A stretch of 64,000 nucleotides of DNA from Corallococcus soli (lineage in GTDB: Bacteria > Myxococcota > Myxococcia > Myxococcales > Myxococcaceae), in assembly GCF_014930455.1 (NCBI RefSeq), contig NZ_JAAIYO010000004.1, forward strand, positions 525,419 to 589,418, given 5' to 3'. This document shows positions 38,044-46,993 of this stretch, piece after piece. The position numbers were made by a program, and so were the translations under genes. The notes below the pieces were generated by a model. It was not told the origin of the DNA and did no database searches. It worked only from the letters and a program-made list of their open reading frames with translations. The stretch's first letter is position 1. The number at the start of each line of letters is the position of its first letter.

Positions 38044-39489
38044 ATGCCCCAGTCGCTGCTCGCCACGGATGGTTACAAGTTCAGCATGGCGGAGGCCGGC
38101 TGGCCGCTGCGGAAGGAGACGTTCTACTACTCGCACCGCAAGGGCGGGCCCCAGGTCATGCCGCTGGACCTGGAGGCGTACGTGCGCAAGCTGCTGCCCG
38201 TGCCCCAGCCGGAGGACTACGCCTTCCTCGCGCAGCACGACTACGAGATGGGCGTGGGCTTCAAGGCCGCCATCCTGCGCACGGAGCGCCTCACCGTGCG
38301 CGCCGTGCCCAGGGGCGCGCTGTTCCTGCCGCGCGAGCCCCTGCTCACGGTGACGGGCCCCTCCGCGCTGGTGTCCTGGCTGGAGCCGCTGCTGCTCCAG
38401 CTCAACTACCGCATCCAGGTGGCCACCCAGGCGCTGCAGGACCGCGAGGCGCTCGCGCGCGCGCTGACGACGGTGTCGTGCGAGGAGGAGAAGCGCATCG
38501 CGCTGGAGACGCTGGACCAGGTGGGCGTGAAGGCGGTGCCCATCCAGGTGGACACGGAGGGCTACCTGCGGCGCGTGCGGGCGCAGGTGAAGGAGCTGGT
38601 GGACATCGTCGAGGACCCGTCCCGCATCTTCGAGGTGGGCCTGCGCGCGGCCACCTGCCTGGAGCAGCACGCGCTGGCCCTCAAGGCCTGCCAGGACGCG
38701 GGCGTGCAGCGCACGAGCAACGTGGAGGGCGCGCGCGTGCTGGGGATGATCCCCGTGGGCACCATGGGCCACGAGCACGTGCAGCGCTACGGCTCCGACG
38801 ACGCGGCCTTCCGCGCCATGCACGAGCGCCGGCCGCAGCGCTCCAGCTACCTGCTGGACACCTTCGACACGCTGCTGTCGGGCATCCCCGCCGCGTTCAA
38901 GCTCATCTCCGAGGAGCCGCAGGGCGGGGACTCCATCCGGTTCGACTCCGGCGACAAGAAGCTCCAGTACCTGTACGCGGTGACGCGCGCCAAGGACATG
39001 GGCATCAAGCCGGTGCTCATCCTGGAGGACGGCCTGGATGCGCGCATGACGCGCGAGTTCGAGGAGCTGCGCCGGCAGGTGGGCTGGGAGCCGACGGCGC
39101 AGTTCTACGGCTACGGGGGCCACATCGTCGCGCGCACCATGGCGCATGCGCTGACGCGCGACCGGGTGGCGGCCGTCTACAAGTTGTCGTGCTCGGGCGC
39201 CTCACCGGTGATGAAGTTCGGCAACGAGCTGGCGGAGGGCAAGCAGAGCGTCCCCGGCACGCCGGTCATCTTCCGGCGCCGCAAGGGCGAAGGGCCCCTG
39301 GGGCTGGTGGGACAGGCGGGGGAGGCGACCCCCCCGGGCTACTTCCCGCTGATGGAGTCGGAGGCCGTGACGCCGTCGCTGGCGGGCCTGGAGGGCGTGG
39401 CGCCGGAGGACCAGCGCATCGGCTACACTGCGACCACGCAGGCGCTGGTGGAATCGCTCACGCGGCGCCACTTCCCGCAGGGCCGCTGA
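38044..39489 (+). CDS. pncB: Nicotinate phosphoribosyltransferase
   Basis: 481 residues. Converts nicotinate and PRPP to nicotinate mononucleotide in NAD salvage. The N-terminal LATDGYKFSMAEAGW (~6-20) is the family start; the mid-protein EGARVLGMIPVGTMGHEHVQ (~229-248) and the FDSGDKKLQYLYAVTRAKDMG segment (~300-320) are NAPRTase hallmarks. AAGGAG lies 11 bases before the ATG. The longer in-frame reading upstream overlaps the hairpin region and was not used. A nicotinamidase-like gene follows after 51 bases, making a two-step salvage operon. Confidence 0.9.
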   Translation: MPQSLLATDGYKFSMAEAGWPLRKETFYYSHRKGGPQVMPLDLEAYVRKLLPVPQPEDYAFLAQHDYEMGVGFKAAILRTERLTVRAVPRGALFLPREPLLTVTGPSALVSWLEPLLLQLNYRIQVATQALQDREALARALTTVSCEEEKRIALETLDQVGVKAVPIQVDTEGYLRRVRAQVKELVDIVEDPSRIFEVGLRAATCLEQHALALKACQDAGVQRTSNVEGARVLGMIPVGTMGHEHVQRYGSDDAAFRAMHERRPQRSSYLLDTFDTLLSGIPAAFKLISEEPQGGDSIRFDSGDKKLQYLYAVTRAKDMGIKPVLILEDGLDARMTREFEELRRQVGWEPTAQFYGYGGHIVARTMAHALTRDRVAAVYKLSCSGASPVMKFGNELAEGKQSVPGTPVIFRRRKGEGPLGLVGQAGEATPPGYFPLMESEAVTPSLAGLEGVAPEDQRIGYTATTQALVESLTRRHFPQGR

Positions 39490-39540
39490 CGCCTCCGGAA
39501 GGGCGGGGCAGGCGGCTCCAGGCGGTCTGGAGAGGACCTC

Positions 39541-40512
39541 ATGTTTCTGCCGCTGCCCCGGTTTCTCGACATCCACCGCGTGGGTGAGCTGTACCTGGAG
39601 CGCGTGGCGGAGGTCTCCGAGGAGGCCCATCGCTACGCCGCCGAGCACCGCGTGCGGCCGGCCCGCGAGGATCCCCTCCGCGTGGCGGCGTTCGGCATCG
39701 ACGTGCAGGTGGGCTTCTGCCTGCCGGGCGCGAGCCTCTTCGTCCCCGGCGCGGTGGACGACACCTCGCGTGCGCTGTTGTGGATGTACACGAACCTAGC
39801 GCACATCACGGAGCTGGTGTTCTCGTTGGACACGCACCGGGTGTTCCAAATCTTCCACCCGGCCTGGTGGAAGGACGCGGAGGGCCGTCCGCCCGCGCCC
39901 ATGACGGTCATCAGCGCGCAGGACGTGCGGCAGGGCCGCTGGCGCCCCACGCGCCACCCCCGGGAGAGCCTGGCGTACTGCGAGCAGTTGGAGGCGAGCG
40001 GCCGGTACGTGCTCACCATCTGGCCGTACCACTCGCTGCTGGGCGGAATGAGCCACGCGCTGGTGCCGGCCATGTACGAGGCCAGCCTCTTCCACGCGCT
40101 CGTGCGCGACACGCCCACCCGGTTCGACCTGAAGGGCGAGCACCCGCTGACGGAGAACTACTCCGTGATGTCGCCGGAGGTGACGGAGGTGGGCGGCCAG
40201 CGCGTGGGCGAGTTCAACCAGGGCCTCATGGACCACCTGCTGACGTTTGATCGCGTGTATGTCTTCGGGCAGGCCAGCTCCCACTGCGTGCTGTCCACGC
40301 TGAGGGACTTGCAGCAGTACCTGGAGCGCACGGACCCGTCGAAGCTGTCGCGCATCCACATCCTGGAGGACGCGATGAGCCCCGTGCCCGCGCCCCCGTT
40401 GGAGCCGCTGCCCGCGGCGCTGGACTTCCCCCGCATCGCGAAGGAGGCGCTGGAGGGCTTCCGCGCCTCGGGGATGCGCGTGGTGCGCACCACGGATCCG
40501 GTGGGGGCGTAG
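39541..40512 (+). CDS. Nicotinamidase-like isochorismatase-family hydrolase
   Basis: 323 residues, much longer than PncA (~190-210), with N- and C-terminal extensions. Catalytic triad candidates are Asp in AAFGIDVQVGFC (~59), Lys in FDLKGEHPL (~200) and Cys in GQASSHCVLS (~249). Metal ligands match the nicotinamidase pattern: DTH in SLDTHRVFQIFHPAWW and His in IWPYHSLLGG. Together with the upstream nicotinate phosphoribosyltransferase this supports conversion of nicotinamide to nicotinate. The extensions leave room for a different amide substrate. Confidence 0.78.
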   Translation: MFLPLPRFLDIHRVGELYLERVAEVSEEAHRYAAEHRVRPAREDPLRVAAFGIDVQVGFCLPGASLFVPGAVDDTSRALLWMYTNLAHITELVFSLDTHRVFQIFHPAWWKDAEGRPPAPMTVISAQDVRQGRWRPTRHPRESLAYCEQLEASGRYVLTIWPYHSLLGGMSHALVPAMYEASLFHALVRDTPTRFDLKGEHPLTENYSVMSPEVTEVGGQRVGEFNQGLMDHLLTFDRVYVFGQASSHCVLSTLRDLQQYLERTDPSKLSRIHILEDAMSPVPAPPLEPLPAALDFPRIAKEALEGFRASGMRVVRTTDPVGA

Positions 40513-40528
40513 CCGCGCGGAGCGCCTC

Positions 40529-41641
40529 TCAGCGGCCCAGCCGGCCCATGGCCCAGCGCGCCGTCGCTTCGCGCAGGGTCTCATGGGCGCTGGCGCCGGG
40601 GCGGGCCTGCGCGCTCAGCTCCACCACCTCGCGGAACAGCGACAGGTCCAGCACGGCGTCGGCGTGCACGCTGCCGGTGAAGAGCACCACCTGGGTGCCG
40701 TGCTCGCGCGCCAGCCGCGCGAGCGCGCCGGGGCCCTTGCCCAGCCACGTCTGTCGGTCGAAGCGGCCCTCGCCGGTGAGCACCAGGTCCGCGAGCAGCA
40801 CGCGCCGCTCCAGCCCCAGCGCCCGGGACACCAGGACGTAGCCGGACGTCAGCTTCCCGCCCAGGACCGCGGCCAGCCCGTAGCCCATGCCCCCCGCCGC
40901 GCCCGCGCCGGGGATGGACGCGGCCTGCTCCCCGGCGACGCGCGCGAACGTGGCCAGCGCGGCCTCCAGCTCCTCCACCACCTCCGGCGACGCGCCCTTC
41001 TGCGGGCCGAAGAGGCGCGCGGCGCCGTCGTCGCCCAGCAGCGGCGTGATGACGTCCGTGGCCACCAGCAGCTCCACCTGCCCCAGGCGGGGATGGCGCG
41101 CGTCCGACTCCACGCGCGCGAGCCTCGCCAGGGCCGCGCCGCCGGGGGGCAGCGGGGCTCCCTGGGCGTCCAGGAAGCGGTAGCCCAGCGCCTCCAGCGC
41201 GCCCTTGCCCCCGTCCGTGCTCGCGCTGCCGCCCAGCCCGACGATGAGGCGCTCACAGCCCTCATCCAGGGCCGCGCGCATCAGCTCGCCCGCGCCGTAC
41301 GTGCACGCGGCGCGGGCATCCCGGCCCTCCGGCGGCAGCAGGGAGAGTCCCGACGCGGCCGCCATCTCCACCACCGCGGTGCGGCCGTCTTCCAGGCGCG
41401 CCCACGCGGCCTCCACCGGCGCGCCCAGCGGGCCCCGCACGGTGCGCAGCCGCCGCTCGCCGCGGCCACCCGCGAGCAACGCGTCCACGGTGCCGGGACC
41501 TCCGTCCGCGAGCGGCGCCACGTCCAGCACCACGTCGAGCGACGCCTCCCGCAGTCCTTCGGCCATGGCGGCCGAGGCCTCGGCGGCGCTCAGGGTGCCC
41601 TTGAACTCCTGGGGCGCGATGAGCCAGCGCGGGCGAATCAC
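40529..41641 (-). CDS. Glycerate kinase (GlxK/GarK family)
   Basis: 370 residues from the GTG at 41641, behind GGAGGGG at 8 bases. Phosphorylates glycerate in glyoxylate/serine-linked metabolism. Visible family blocks: the start RWLIAPQEFKGTLSAAEA, VAPLADGGPGTVDAL (~44-58), LIVGLGGSASTDGGKGALEALG (around 137-158), AGAAGGMGYGLAA and the late LVLTGEGRFDRQTWLGKGP. The length is normal. It is convergent with the nicotinamidase-like gene (16 bases between stops). The upstream in-frame extension to 41803 overlaps the next gene and was rejected. Confidence 0.9.
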   Translation of the reverse strand: MIRPRWLIAPQEFKGTLSAAEASAAMAEGLREASLDVVLDVAPLADGGPGTVDALLAGGRGERRLRTVRGPLGAPVEAAWARLEDGRTAVVEMAAASGLSLLPPEGRDARAACTYGAGELMRAALDEGCERLIVGLGGSASTDGGKGALEALGYRFLDAQGAPLPPGGAALARLARVESDARHPRLGQVELLVATDVITPLLGDDGAARLFGPQKGASPEVVEELEAALATFARVAGEQAASIPGAGAAGGMGYGLAAVLGGKLTSGYVLVSRALGLERRVLLADLVLTGEGRFDRQTWLGKGPGALARLAREHGTQVVLFTGSVHADAVLDLSLFREVVELSAQARPGASAHETLREATARWAMGRLGR

Positions 41642-41762
41642 GGGCAGGGCCCCTCCGTTCCGGTGCGCGCGCGGCGCCGCGAGGGCATGAGGGGGGGAGG
41701 GGACTTCGCGGACACGGCGGGACACCGGTGGGCGTCGCGCCACCGCGTCAGCTTCAGGGTCT

Positions 41763-42278
41763 TCACGGTTCCTCCCGGGCCGGGGCGGTACGCGCCTCGG
41801 CATACCATTCCAGGAGGGGCCGGGGGCCCTGGAGCGACGGCATCACCCGCTGCGAAATGCGCTCCAGCCGAAGCAACAAGCGCGTCACGTCCTCGGCGGG
41901 CTGCCGGGCCGGGCCTCGGATCCGTTCACAGAAGAACGTCCGACAGCCGAACGGCCGATCCGCGTACACCGTGCAGCGCTTGCCGGCCGCGTCCAGGAAG
42001 GGACAGCCCCCATCCGCGCGGGGTGGCGGGAGTTCACGGCCCCGGGAGAGCACCTCCCACTCCGGGCGCCACAGCCAGGGCTGCCGCTTCGTGGTCGCCA
42101 ACTGGCAGCACTCGCCGCTGGCGGGGCAGGAGTAGGGGACGTACGCCGCGTCCGCCTGCCGGTAGACGGTGCGCGTCTCCTGCATCGCGCGCTCCAGCTC
42201 ACGCGTGCCGGACGCGGGGGCTTCGTCGTCTGCGTCGTCCCAGTCCCGGCGCGCCATCCCTATGAACCGTTCTCGCAC
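41763..42278 (-). CDS. YkgJ-family cysteine-cluster protein
   Basis: 171 residues. The conserved cysteines CPASGECC (~50-57), CPFL (~91), RCTVY (~100), GCRTFFC (~110-116) define the YkgJ/UPF0153 family, thought to bind zinc or an iron-sulfur centre. The biochemical role is unknown. The GTG at 42278 gives the longest form; the ATG at 42257 is an alternative. It lies 41 bases after the rRNA methyltransferase gene on the same strand and may be cotranscribed with it. Confidence 0.85.
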   Translation of the reverse strand: MRERFIGMARRDWDDADDEAPASGTRELERAMQETRTVYRQADAAYVPYSCPASGECCQLATTKRQPWLWRPEWEVLSRGRELPPPRADGGCPFLDAAGKRCTVYADRPFGCRTFFCERIRGPARQPAEDVTRLLLRLERISQRVMPSLQGPRPLLEWYAEARTAPAREEP

Positions 42279-42319
42279 GTCGGGGTCCGAAGGACGGACC
42301 CCTTGGGTCCTACCCTAAC

Positions 42320-43618
42320 TCACAGCATGCGCAGGACGAAACATTTGAGGTAGCGCGTCTCGCGCAGGTTCATGAGCACGGGGTGATCCCGGCCCGCGCC
42401 GCGCCGCTCGATGATCTGCACCCGGCGCCGCGCGTCCGACGCCGCGGAGGCGAGCATGTCCTCGAAGGCCTGCTCGTCCACATGGTAGGTGCAGCTGGCC
42501 GTCACGAGGATGCCGCCCGGGCGCAAGAGCTGGAAGGCGCGCAGGTTGAGCTCGTTGTAGCCGCGCACCGCCGCCGGGATGGCGTCCTTGTTCTTCGCGA
42601 ACGAGGGCGGATCCAACACGATGGTGTCGTAGCGCTTGCCCTCGTCCACCGCGTCGCGCAGGAAGTCGAACGCGTTGCCCGTCACCACGTCCAGGTTGGT
42701 GAGCTTGTTGGCCTGGGCGTTCTCGCGGAGCTGCGCGGAGGCCGCGTCGGAGATCTCCACCGCGGTGACGTGCTTCGCCTTCGTGGCCAGCTGGAGCGCG
42801 AAGCCGCCCACGTAGCTGAAGCAGTCCAGCGCGTCGCCGAAGGCGTAGTGCGCCGCCATGACGTGGTTCTCACGCTGGTCCAGGAAGGCGCCCGTCTTCT
42901 GGCCTTCGAGCAGGTCCGCGCGCATGCGCACGAGGCCCTCGTCGAAGGACACGGGGCCCGGCGGCAGCGCTCCGCGCAGCAGGCCCTTCTCCGGCAGCAG
43001 CCCTTCCAGGTGGCGCACGCTCACGTCGGAGCGGTTGACGATGCCCTTGGGGTGGAACTGCTCCTCCAGGAGGTCCGCGATGAGGTCCTTGCGCTGCTCC
43101 ATGGCGGGGATGAGGAACTGCACGCTCAGGTAGTCGCCGTAGCGGTCCACCACGAGGCCGGGCAGGCCGTCCGCCTCACCATGCACCAGCCGGTACGTCG
43201 TCTCACCGGGGAGCGCCAGCTTGCGCAGGGCCTCCGCGGACTGGAGGCGCTTCCTGAAGAACTCCACGTCCACCGCGATGTCGTCGCTGGTGAGCCAGCG
43301 CAGGGAGATCTTGGACACCTTCGAATAGAAGGCCTTGCCCATGAACCAGCCGCGGCCGTCCACCACGCGGACGACTTCGCCGCCCTGGAGGCCGGGGTCG
43401 CCGTTGAGGTCCGCGCGGTAGATCCACGGCGGGCCCGCCTGCCAGCGGTCGCTGCCGCGGCGCAGCAGCATCACCTGGGGCGTGCCGTCCGGGCCCAGGT
43501 CGGGCGTCTTGCGGTCGGGGTGGTGCTTCTCCGGACGCGAGCCGGGCCTCCCGCGTCCGGGGGGAAGGGGGCTGGGGCCCGAGGGCCGGCCGGAGCGAGG
43601 GGGGGAGGAAGGCTTCAT
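42320..43618 (-). CDS. rlmI: RlmI-like class I SAM-dependent rRNA (cytosine-C5) methyltransferase
   Basis: 432 residues. A disordered Pro/Arg/Ser-rich N-terminus (~1-45) precedes a PUA domain (~48-125: WIYRADLNGDPGLQGGEVVRV), an EEHEA-type middle domain, and a Rossmann methyltransferase domain (~230-425). SAM motif I is CFSYVGGFALQLA; the catalytic-type motif is VLDPPSFAKNK; the late ASCTYHVDEQAF carries the C5-methyltransferase Cys. The family methylates 23S rRNA at m5C1962 (E. coli numbering). The basic N-terminal tail is longer than usual. Confidence 0.85.
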   Translation of the reverse strand: MKPSSPPRSGRPSGPSPLPPGRGRPGSRPEKHHPDRKTPDLGPDGTPQVMLLRRGSDRWQAGPPWIYRADLNGDPGLQGGEVVRVVDGRGWFMGKAFYSKVSKISLRWLTSDDIAVDVEFFRKRLQSAEALRKLALPGETTYRLVHGEADGLPGLVVDRYGDYLSVQFLIPAMEQRKDLIADLLEEQFHPKGIVNRSDVSVRHLEGLLPEKGLLRGALPPGPVSFDEGLVRMRADLLEGQKTGAFLDQRENHVMAAHYAFGDALDCFSYVGGFALQLATKAKHVTAVEISDAASAQLRENAQANKLTNLDVVTGNAFDFLRDAVDEGKRYDTIVLDPPSFAKNKDAIPAAVRGYNELNLRAFQLLRPGGILVTASCTYHVDEQAFEDMLASAASDARRRVQIIERRGAGRDHPVLMNLRETRYLKCFVLRML

Positions 43619-43664
43619 GAGGCGTTCTCGGAGGGAAAGGGGGCGGGGACCGCCCCGCGCGGCG

Positions 43665-43670
43665 TATACT
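43665..43670 (+). promoter_or_regulatory. Candidate -10 element TATACT just before a GTG start
   Basis: TATACT ends 10 bases before the GTG at 43681. A start point 6-8 bases downstream would give a nearly leaderless message. No convincing -35 element is visible. Confidence 0.4.
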
Positions 43671-43680
43671 CGTAACCCGC

Positions 43681-44223
43681 GTGAGATACGAGTTGGTCCT
43701 TCAAGCGATGGCCCCGGACGTCCCCTTCGACGCGGCGCGGGTGGATGCCCTCCTGGCGACGAGGTCGGGGGCCGCCCGCCCGGATGGCGTGCGTGACTGG
43801 GCCCTGTCCCAGGGCGGGGTGGAGGTGGCGCCGCTCCACGACAAGGGCCGGGTCGTGGCCACGGAGCTGCGCGTGCCGCTGCTGGCCCAGGCGGACCTCA
43901 TCCGCGAGGTGCTGGCGGAAGCAGCGGCCCTGGCCCGCGAGGCGAAGGTCCGGCTGTTCGACCCGCAGCTCGGGCAGGTCCTGGCGTCCTCCGACACGGA
44001 GCGCGTGGTGGAGCAGTACACGCGCACGGAGCAGTACGCCCGCACGGCGCCCCGCATGGAGATCACCCCCGGTCTGGCGGAGGCAATGGACGCGGCGGCC
44101 CGGTACGCGCCCAAGGGGCCCGGGATGTCGCTGCCCCTGAAGCTCATCCTCTTCGGGGCGGGGGGCTTCGCCATCCTCTACTTCGTGATGACGTCCCTGC
44201 TCGGGCAGCTCAACGGCGAATGA
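43681..44223 (+). CDS. Hypothetical protein with C-terminal membrane anchor
   Basis: 180 residues from the GTG at 43681. I do not recognise the family. Residues ~1-150 are mixed alpha/beta and soluble, with no signal peptide; residues ~156-175 form one hydrophobic helix (LPLKLILFGAGGFAILYF), leaving a short polar tail. This is a tail-anchored topology with the main domain in the cytoplasm. It is divergent from the RlmI-like gene. Confidence 0.7.
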   Translation: MRYELVLQAMAPDVPFDAARVDALLATRSGAARPDGVRDWALSQGGVEVAPLHDKGRVVATELRVPLLAQADLIREVLAEAAALAREAKVRLFDPQLGQVLASSDTERVVEQYTRTEQYARTAPRMEITPGLAEAMDAAARYAPKGPGMSLPLKLILFGAGGFAILYFVMTSLLGQLNGE

Positions 44224-44373
44224 GTCTGCCCGGGGCCCCACCGGCTCCGTTCCAGCAGGGCCGGCTGCCAGGCGCGGGAGACCGTCCCCTCCCGGCGGGC
44301 GCTCGCGGGCGTACAGCACGGGTTGTGTGACTGGAGATGAGCGCGGAGGCGGTTCTGGCGTTAACGTGCCCTC

Positions 44374-44967
44374 GTGCTCAAGGCCCTCGTCGTCATCTGC
44401 ATCCTGTTGCCCCTGGCGGAGCTGTACCTGCTGATCACGCTCGGTCATCACATCGGATTGGCCTCCACGCTCGGGCTGCTCGCGGCCTCCGCCGTGCTGG
44501 GGAGCCTCATCGCCCGGAAGCAGGGCGAGCGGGTGTTCCGCAACTGGCGTGAGGCCATGGCGGGGGGCGGCGTGCCCGAGGAGGGCCTGCTCAGCGGGGT
44601 GCTGGTGATGGTGGGCGGCGCGCTGCTCATCGCGCCGGGGTTCCTCTCGGACGTCATCGGGCTGGCGCTGATGGTTCCGCCGGTGCGGCGCTTCATGACG
44701 GCGCGCGTGCGCCGCTCGTTGGAGCAGACCCTGCGCTCGGGCGCCGTGCGCGTCGTGCACTTCGGGGGCGTCGGGCCGGTGCCGGATGGGAGCCCGCTCG
44801 ACCCGAACCGGCCGCCGGGGCCCTTCCAGGACGCGCGGCGCTTCGACACGTCGGAGGTGCCCGCCTCGGTGGAGCCCGCGGAGGGCCCCGCGACCTTCCG
44901 CCGCCCCCGGAGCGAGGGCGGCGAAGTGGACGCGGAGTTCACCAGCGACGAGAAGTCCCGGGGTTGA
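44374..44967 (+). CDS. fxsA: FxsA-family membrane protein
   Basis: 197 residues from the GTG at 44374. FxsA family blocks: the N-terminal helix ending LPLAELYLLI, ASTLGLLAASAVLGSLIARKQG (around 29-50), GVLVMVGGALLIAPGFLSD (~67-85) and VPPVRR. Three to four membrane helices occupy residues 1-~110. E. coli FxsA interferes with F-plasmid exclusion of phage T7; its normal role is unknown. The long polar C-terminus (~115-197) is typical of the myxobacterial and actinobacterial versions. Its last 29 bases overlap the 3' end of the convergent FecR-type gene. Confidence 0.85.
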   Translation: MLKALVVICILLPLAELYLLITLGHHIGLASTLGLLAASAVLGSLIARKQGERVFRNWREAMAGGGVPEEGLLSGVLVMVGGALLIAPGFLSDVIGLALMVPPVRRFMTARVRRSLEQTLRSGAVRVVHFGGVGPVPDGSPLDPNRPPGPFQDARRFDTSEVPASVEPAEGPATFRRPRSEGGEVDAEFTSDEKSRG

Positions 44968-46993
44968 CCGGAGGCCGCTGGGGCGAGCCCATCTCCCCAG
45001 GAGTCCAGCGCGGCTGGAGGGGAACGGGCTTCGGCAGCGGGGCGGGAGCGCCTTCGGACGCACCCGGCGCGGGCACGGCGGGGAGGCCCAGGGCGACGCG
45101 GGCCTCGGTGGCGTAGCGGCCGTTGGGGAACTCGGTCAGGTACTGGCGGTATTCGTCCTCGGCGGCGGCGGGTTGACGCTGCTTCGTGAAGCAGCGGCCC
45201 CGCAGGGCGCGGGCGTCCTCGCGGTGCTTGTCGCGGGGGCTGGCCTGGGCAATCTCTCCCAGCCCCACCAGGAAGCGTCCACACGTCGAACCCTGTGACT
45301 GCAACCGGGCGTACCCGAGGAAGCGCTCGTCGGAGTCGTCCGACAGCAGTCCACCCGGGACGAGCATGGCCAGCGACTTGCGACGGCGCGGCTGCACTGG
45401 AGGCGGCGCGGCGATGGACGGTGCCTGCACCGTGCCTGGAGTCAGCAGGGGCGCGGCGGACGCGAGCGCGTCACCGGTGGAGCCGGGGTAGGGCACGAAG
45501 TCCCCGTCGGCGGTCGCGGGCCCGGTGGGCGTCGCGGCCACGGCCGTGTCCGGTGCGGCGGCGTCCCCTGGGGGCGTGGCTGCGGACGCATGGGCCGCGT
45601 CACCCGAGGCAGGGGACGCGGTGGCAACGGACGGAAGAGACGCGGTGTCGGATGGGGGCGTGGAGCCTGGAACCGGGGTAGGGACCTCCTCCAAGGGGTT
45701 GGAGGCGGTGGCAATGGATTGGCGCGGCGCGGTGCCATCCGTCGGCGCAGGAGCTTCGGGTCTGGCGTTCGGGGCCTCCACGTCATTGGAGGCGGTCGCG
45801 ACGGCCTGGCGCGGCGGGGCGTCGTTCGCGGGCTGGGGCCTCCTGTCCTTGGGCGTCAACGCCCGCGGGGCAGGGGACACCCCGGTCGGCGTCGGTTCCA
45901 TCCTCGGAGGCGTGGCGCTCGCGACGGCCGGGCGAGGCTCGGCGGCCCGCAGGTCGCGGAACGCCTGCCGGTCTCCAGCGGAGAGCGCGCGAGGCTTCAG
46001 CGCGCCTCCGGCCTGGGCCAGCTCCACGCGTTCGCCTGCGTCCACGAAGCGCGGAGGTTGACCCTCCGCCTCCACGCGCACGCGTCCTTCGAGCACCGCC
46101 ACCGCGGCACCGCCCGCCGTGCGCTCCACGGAGAAGACCGTGCCGACCACGGTGACGCGCAGGCCGGCGGACTCCACGAGGAAGCCTTCCCGCTGCGCGT
46201 GTGAGGCCGTCACGGAGAGGCGTCCCTGCTGGACCGTGAGGTGCACCGCGTTCGTCTCCGCGCGAGCGAACACCACGTCCGAACCCGACGACAGCCGCAC
46301 CCGGCTCGCGTCCGGGAGCCGCAGCACGGCGGAGGCCTTCGCGGGCGTGCGAACCGCCATGCCGGAGCGCAACCGCATGCCCGGAGCCAGCGCGTGCTCC
46401 GCTCCGGTGGCCTCGCGCGCCACCGCGCCCGCGACCCGCTCCGCCTCGGTGGTGGACGCGGCCTCGGCGCGCGCCGCGACCGCCTCCCGTGCAGCCAACG
46501 CCGGAGCGGAGCCAACCGCCACGGCAGCCGCCTCCTGCTGCCCATTGCCCCCGGCAGGTGCGGATCCGGATCCAGCCGCCACGGCCGCCGCTGCTCCCAC
46601 TGGAGCCTCCGCGTCGCGCGGTCCCTGCGTCGCGACCGCGGACGTCCCCGTGCCCGTGGTCCTCCCCGTGAGCAACGCCCCGCCCAGCCACAGCACGAGC
46701 GCGACGGCGCAGGCCCCCGCGAGGGTCAGCGCCCAGGGCGACAGGACCCTGCGCCCGGGCACGGCCATCCGCTTCGCCGCCGCCGCCTTCAGCCTGGCTC
46801 CCGCCTCCTCCCACCGCACGGCGGGCTCCACCTCGCGCGCGGTGCTCAGCAGCGCTCGGGCCTCCACCACCTGCTTCAGCGCCGCCGCGCAGGAAGCACA
46901 GGCCTCGACGTGTGTCTCCACGCGGGCTCGCGCCGCCGCGTCCAGCTCGCCCGCGGCCAACGCCCACAGGGCCTGGGTCTCATGGCCGGCCAT
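44939..46993 (-). CDS. Zinc-finger anti-sigma/FecR-domain membrane protein
   Basis: 684 residues. Residues ~23-37 carry the ZAS motif HVEACASC (H-x3-C-x2-C) that binds ECF sigma factors. A membrane helix follows (~88-108). A FecR domain lies around 205-345 (LAPGMRLRSGMAVRTPAKAS, LRLPDASRVRLSSGSDV, VVGTVFSVERT, VLEGRVRVEA). Residues ~360-560 are low-complexity Pro/Ala/Thr with repeated VATAS. The C-terminal ~110 residues are TPR-like with one CGRF and GRCF cysteine pair. It overlaps the sigma-factor gene by 14 bases, so the pair is a coupled sigma/anti-sigma unit sensing the envelope. Signal unknown. Confidence 0.85.
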   Translation of the reverse strand: MAGHETQALWALAAGELDAAARARVETHVEACASCAAALKQVVEARALLSTAREVEPAVRWEEAGARLKAAAAKRMAVPGRRVLSPWALTLAGACAVALVLWLGGALLTGRTTGTGTSAVATQGPRDAEAPVGAAAAVAAGSGSAPAGGNGQQEAAAVAVGSAPALAAREAVAARAEAASTTEAERVAGAVAREATGAEHALAPGMRLRSGMAVRTPAKASAVLRLPDASRVRLSSGSDVVFARAETNAVHLTVQQGRLSVTASHAQREGFLVESAGLRVTVVGTVFSVERTAGGAAVAVLEGRVRVEAEGQPPRFVDAGERVELAQAGGALKPRALSAGDRQAFRDLRAAEPRPAVASATPPRMEPTPTGVSPAPRALTPKDRRPQPANDAPPRQAVATASNDVEAPNARPEAPAPTDGTAPRQSIATASNPLEEVPTPVPGSTPPSDTASLPSVATASPASGDAAHASAATPPGDAAAPDTAVAATPTGPATADGDFVPYPGSTGDALASAAPLLTPGTVQAPSIAAPPPVQPRRRKSLAMLVPGGLLSDDSDERFLGYARLQSQGSTCGRFLVGLGEIAQASPRDKHREDARALRGRCFTKQRQPAAAEDEYRQYLTEFPNGRYATEARVALGLPAVPAPGASEGAPAPLPKPVPLQPRWTPGEMGSPQRPPVNPGTSRRW

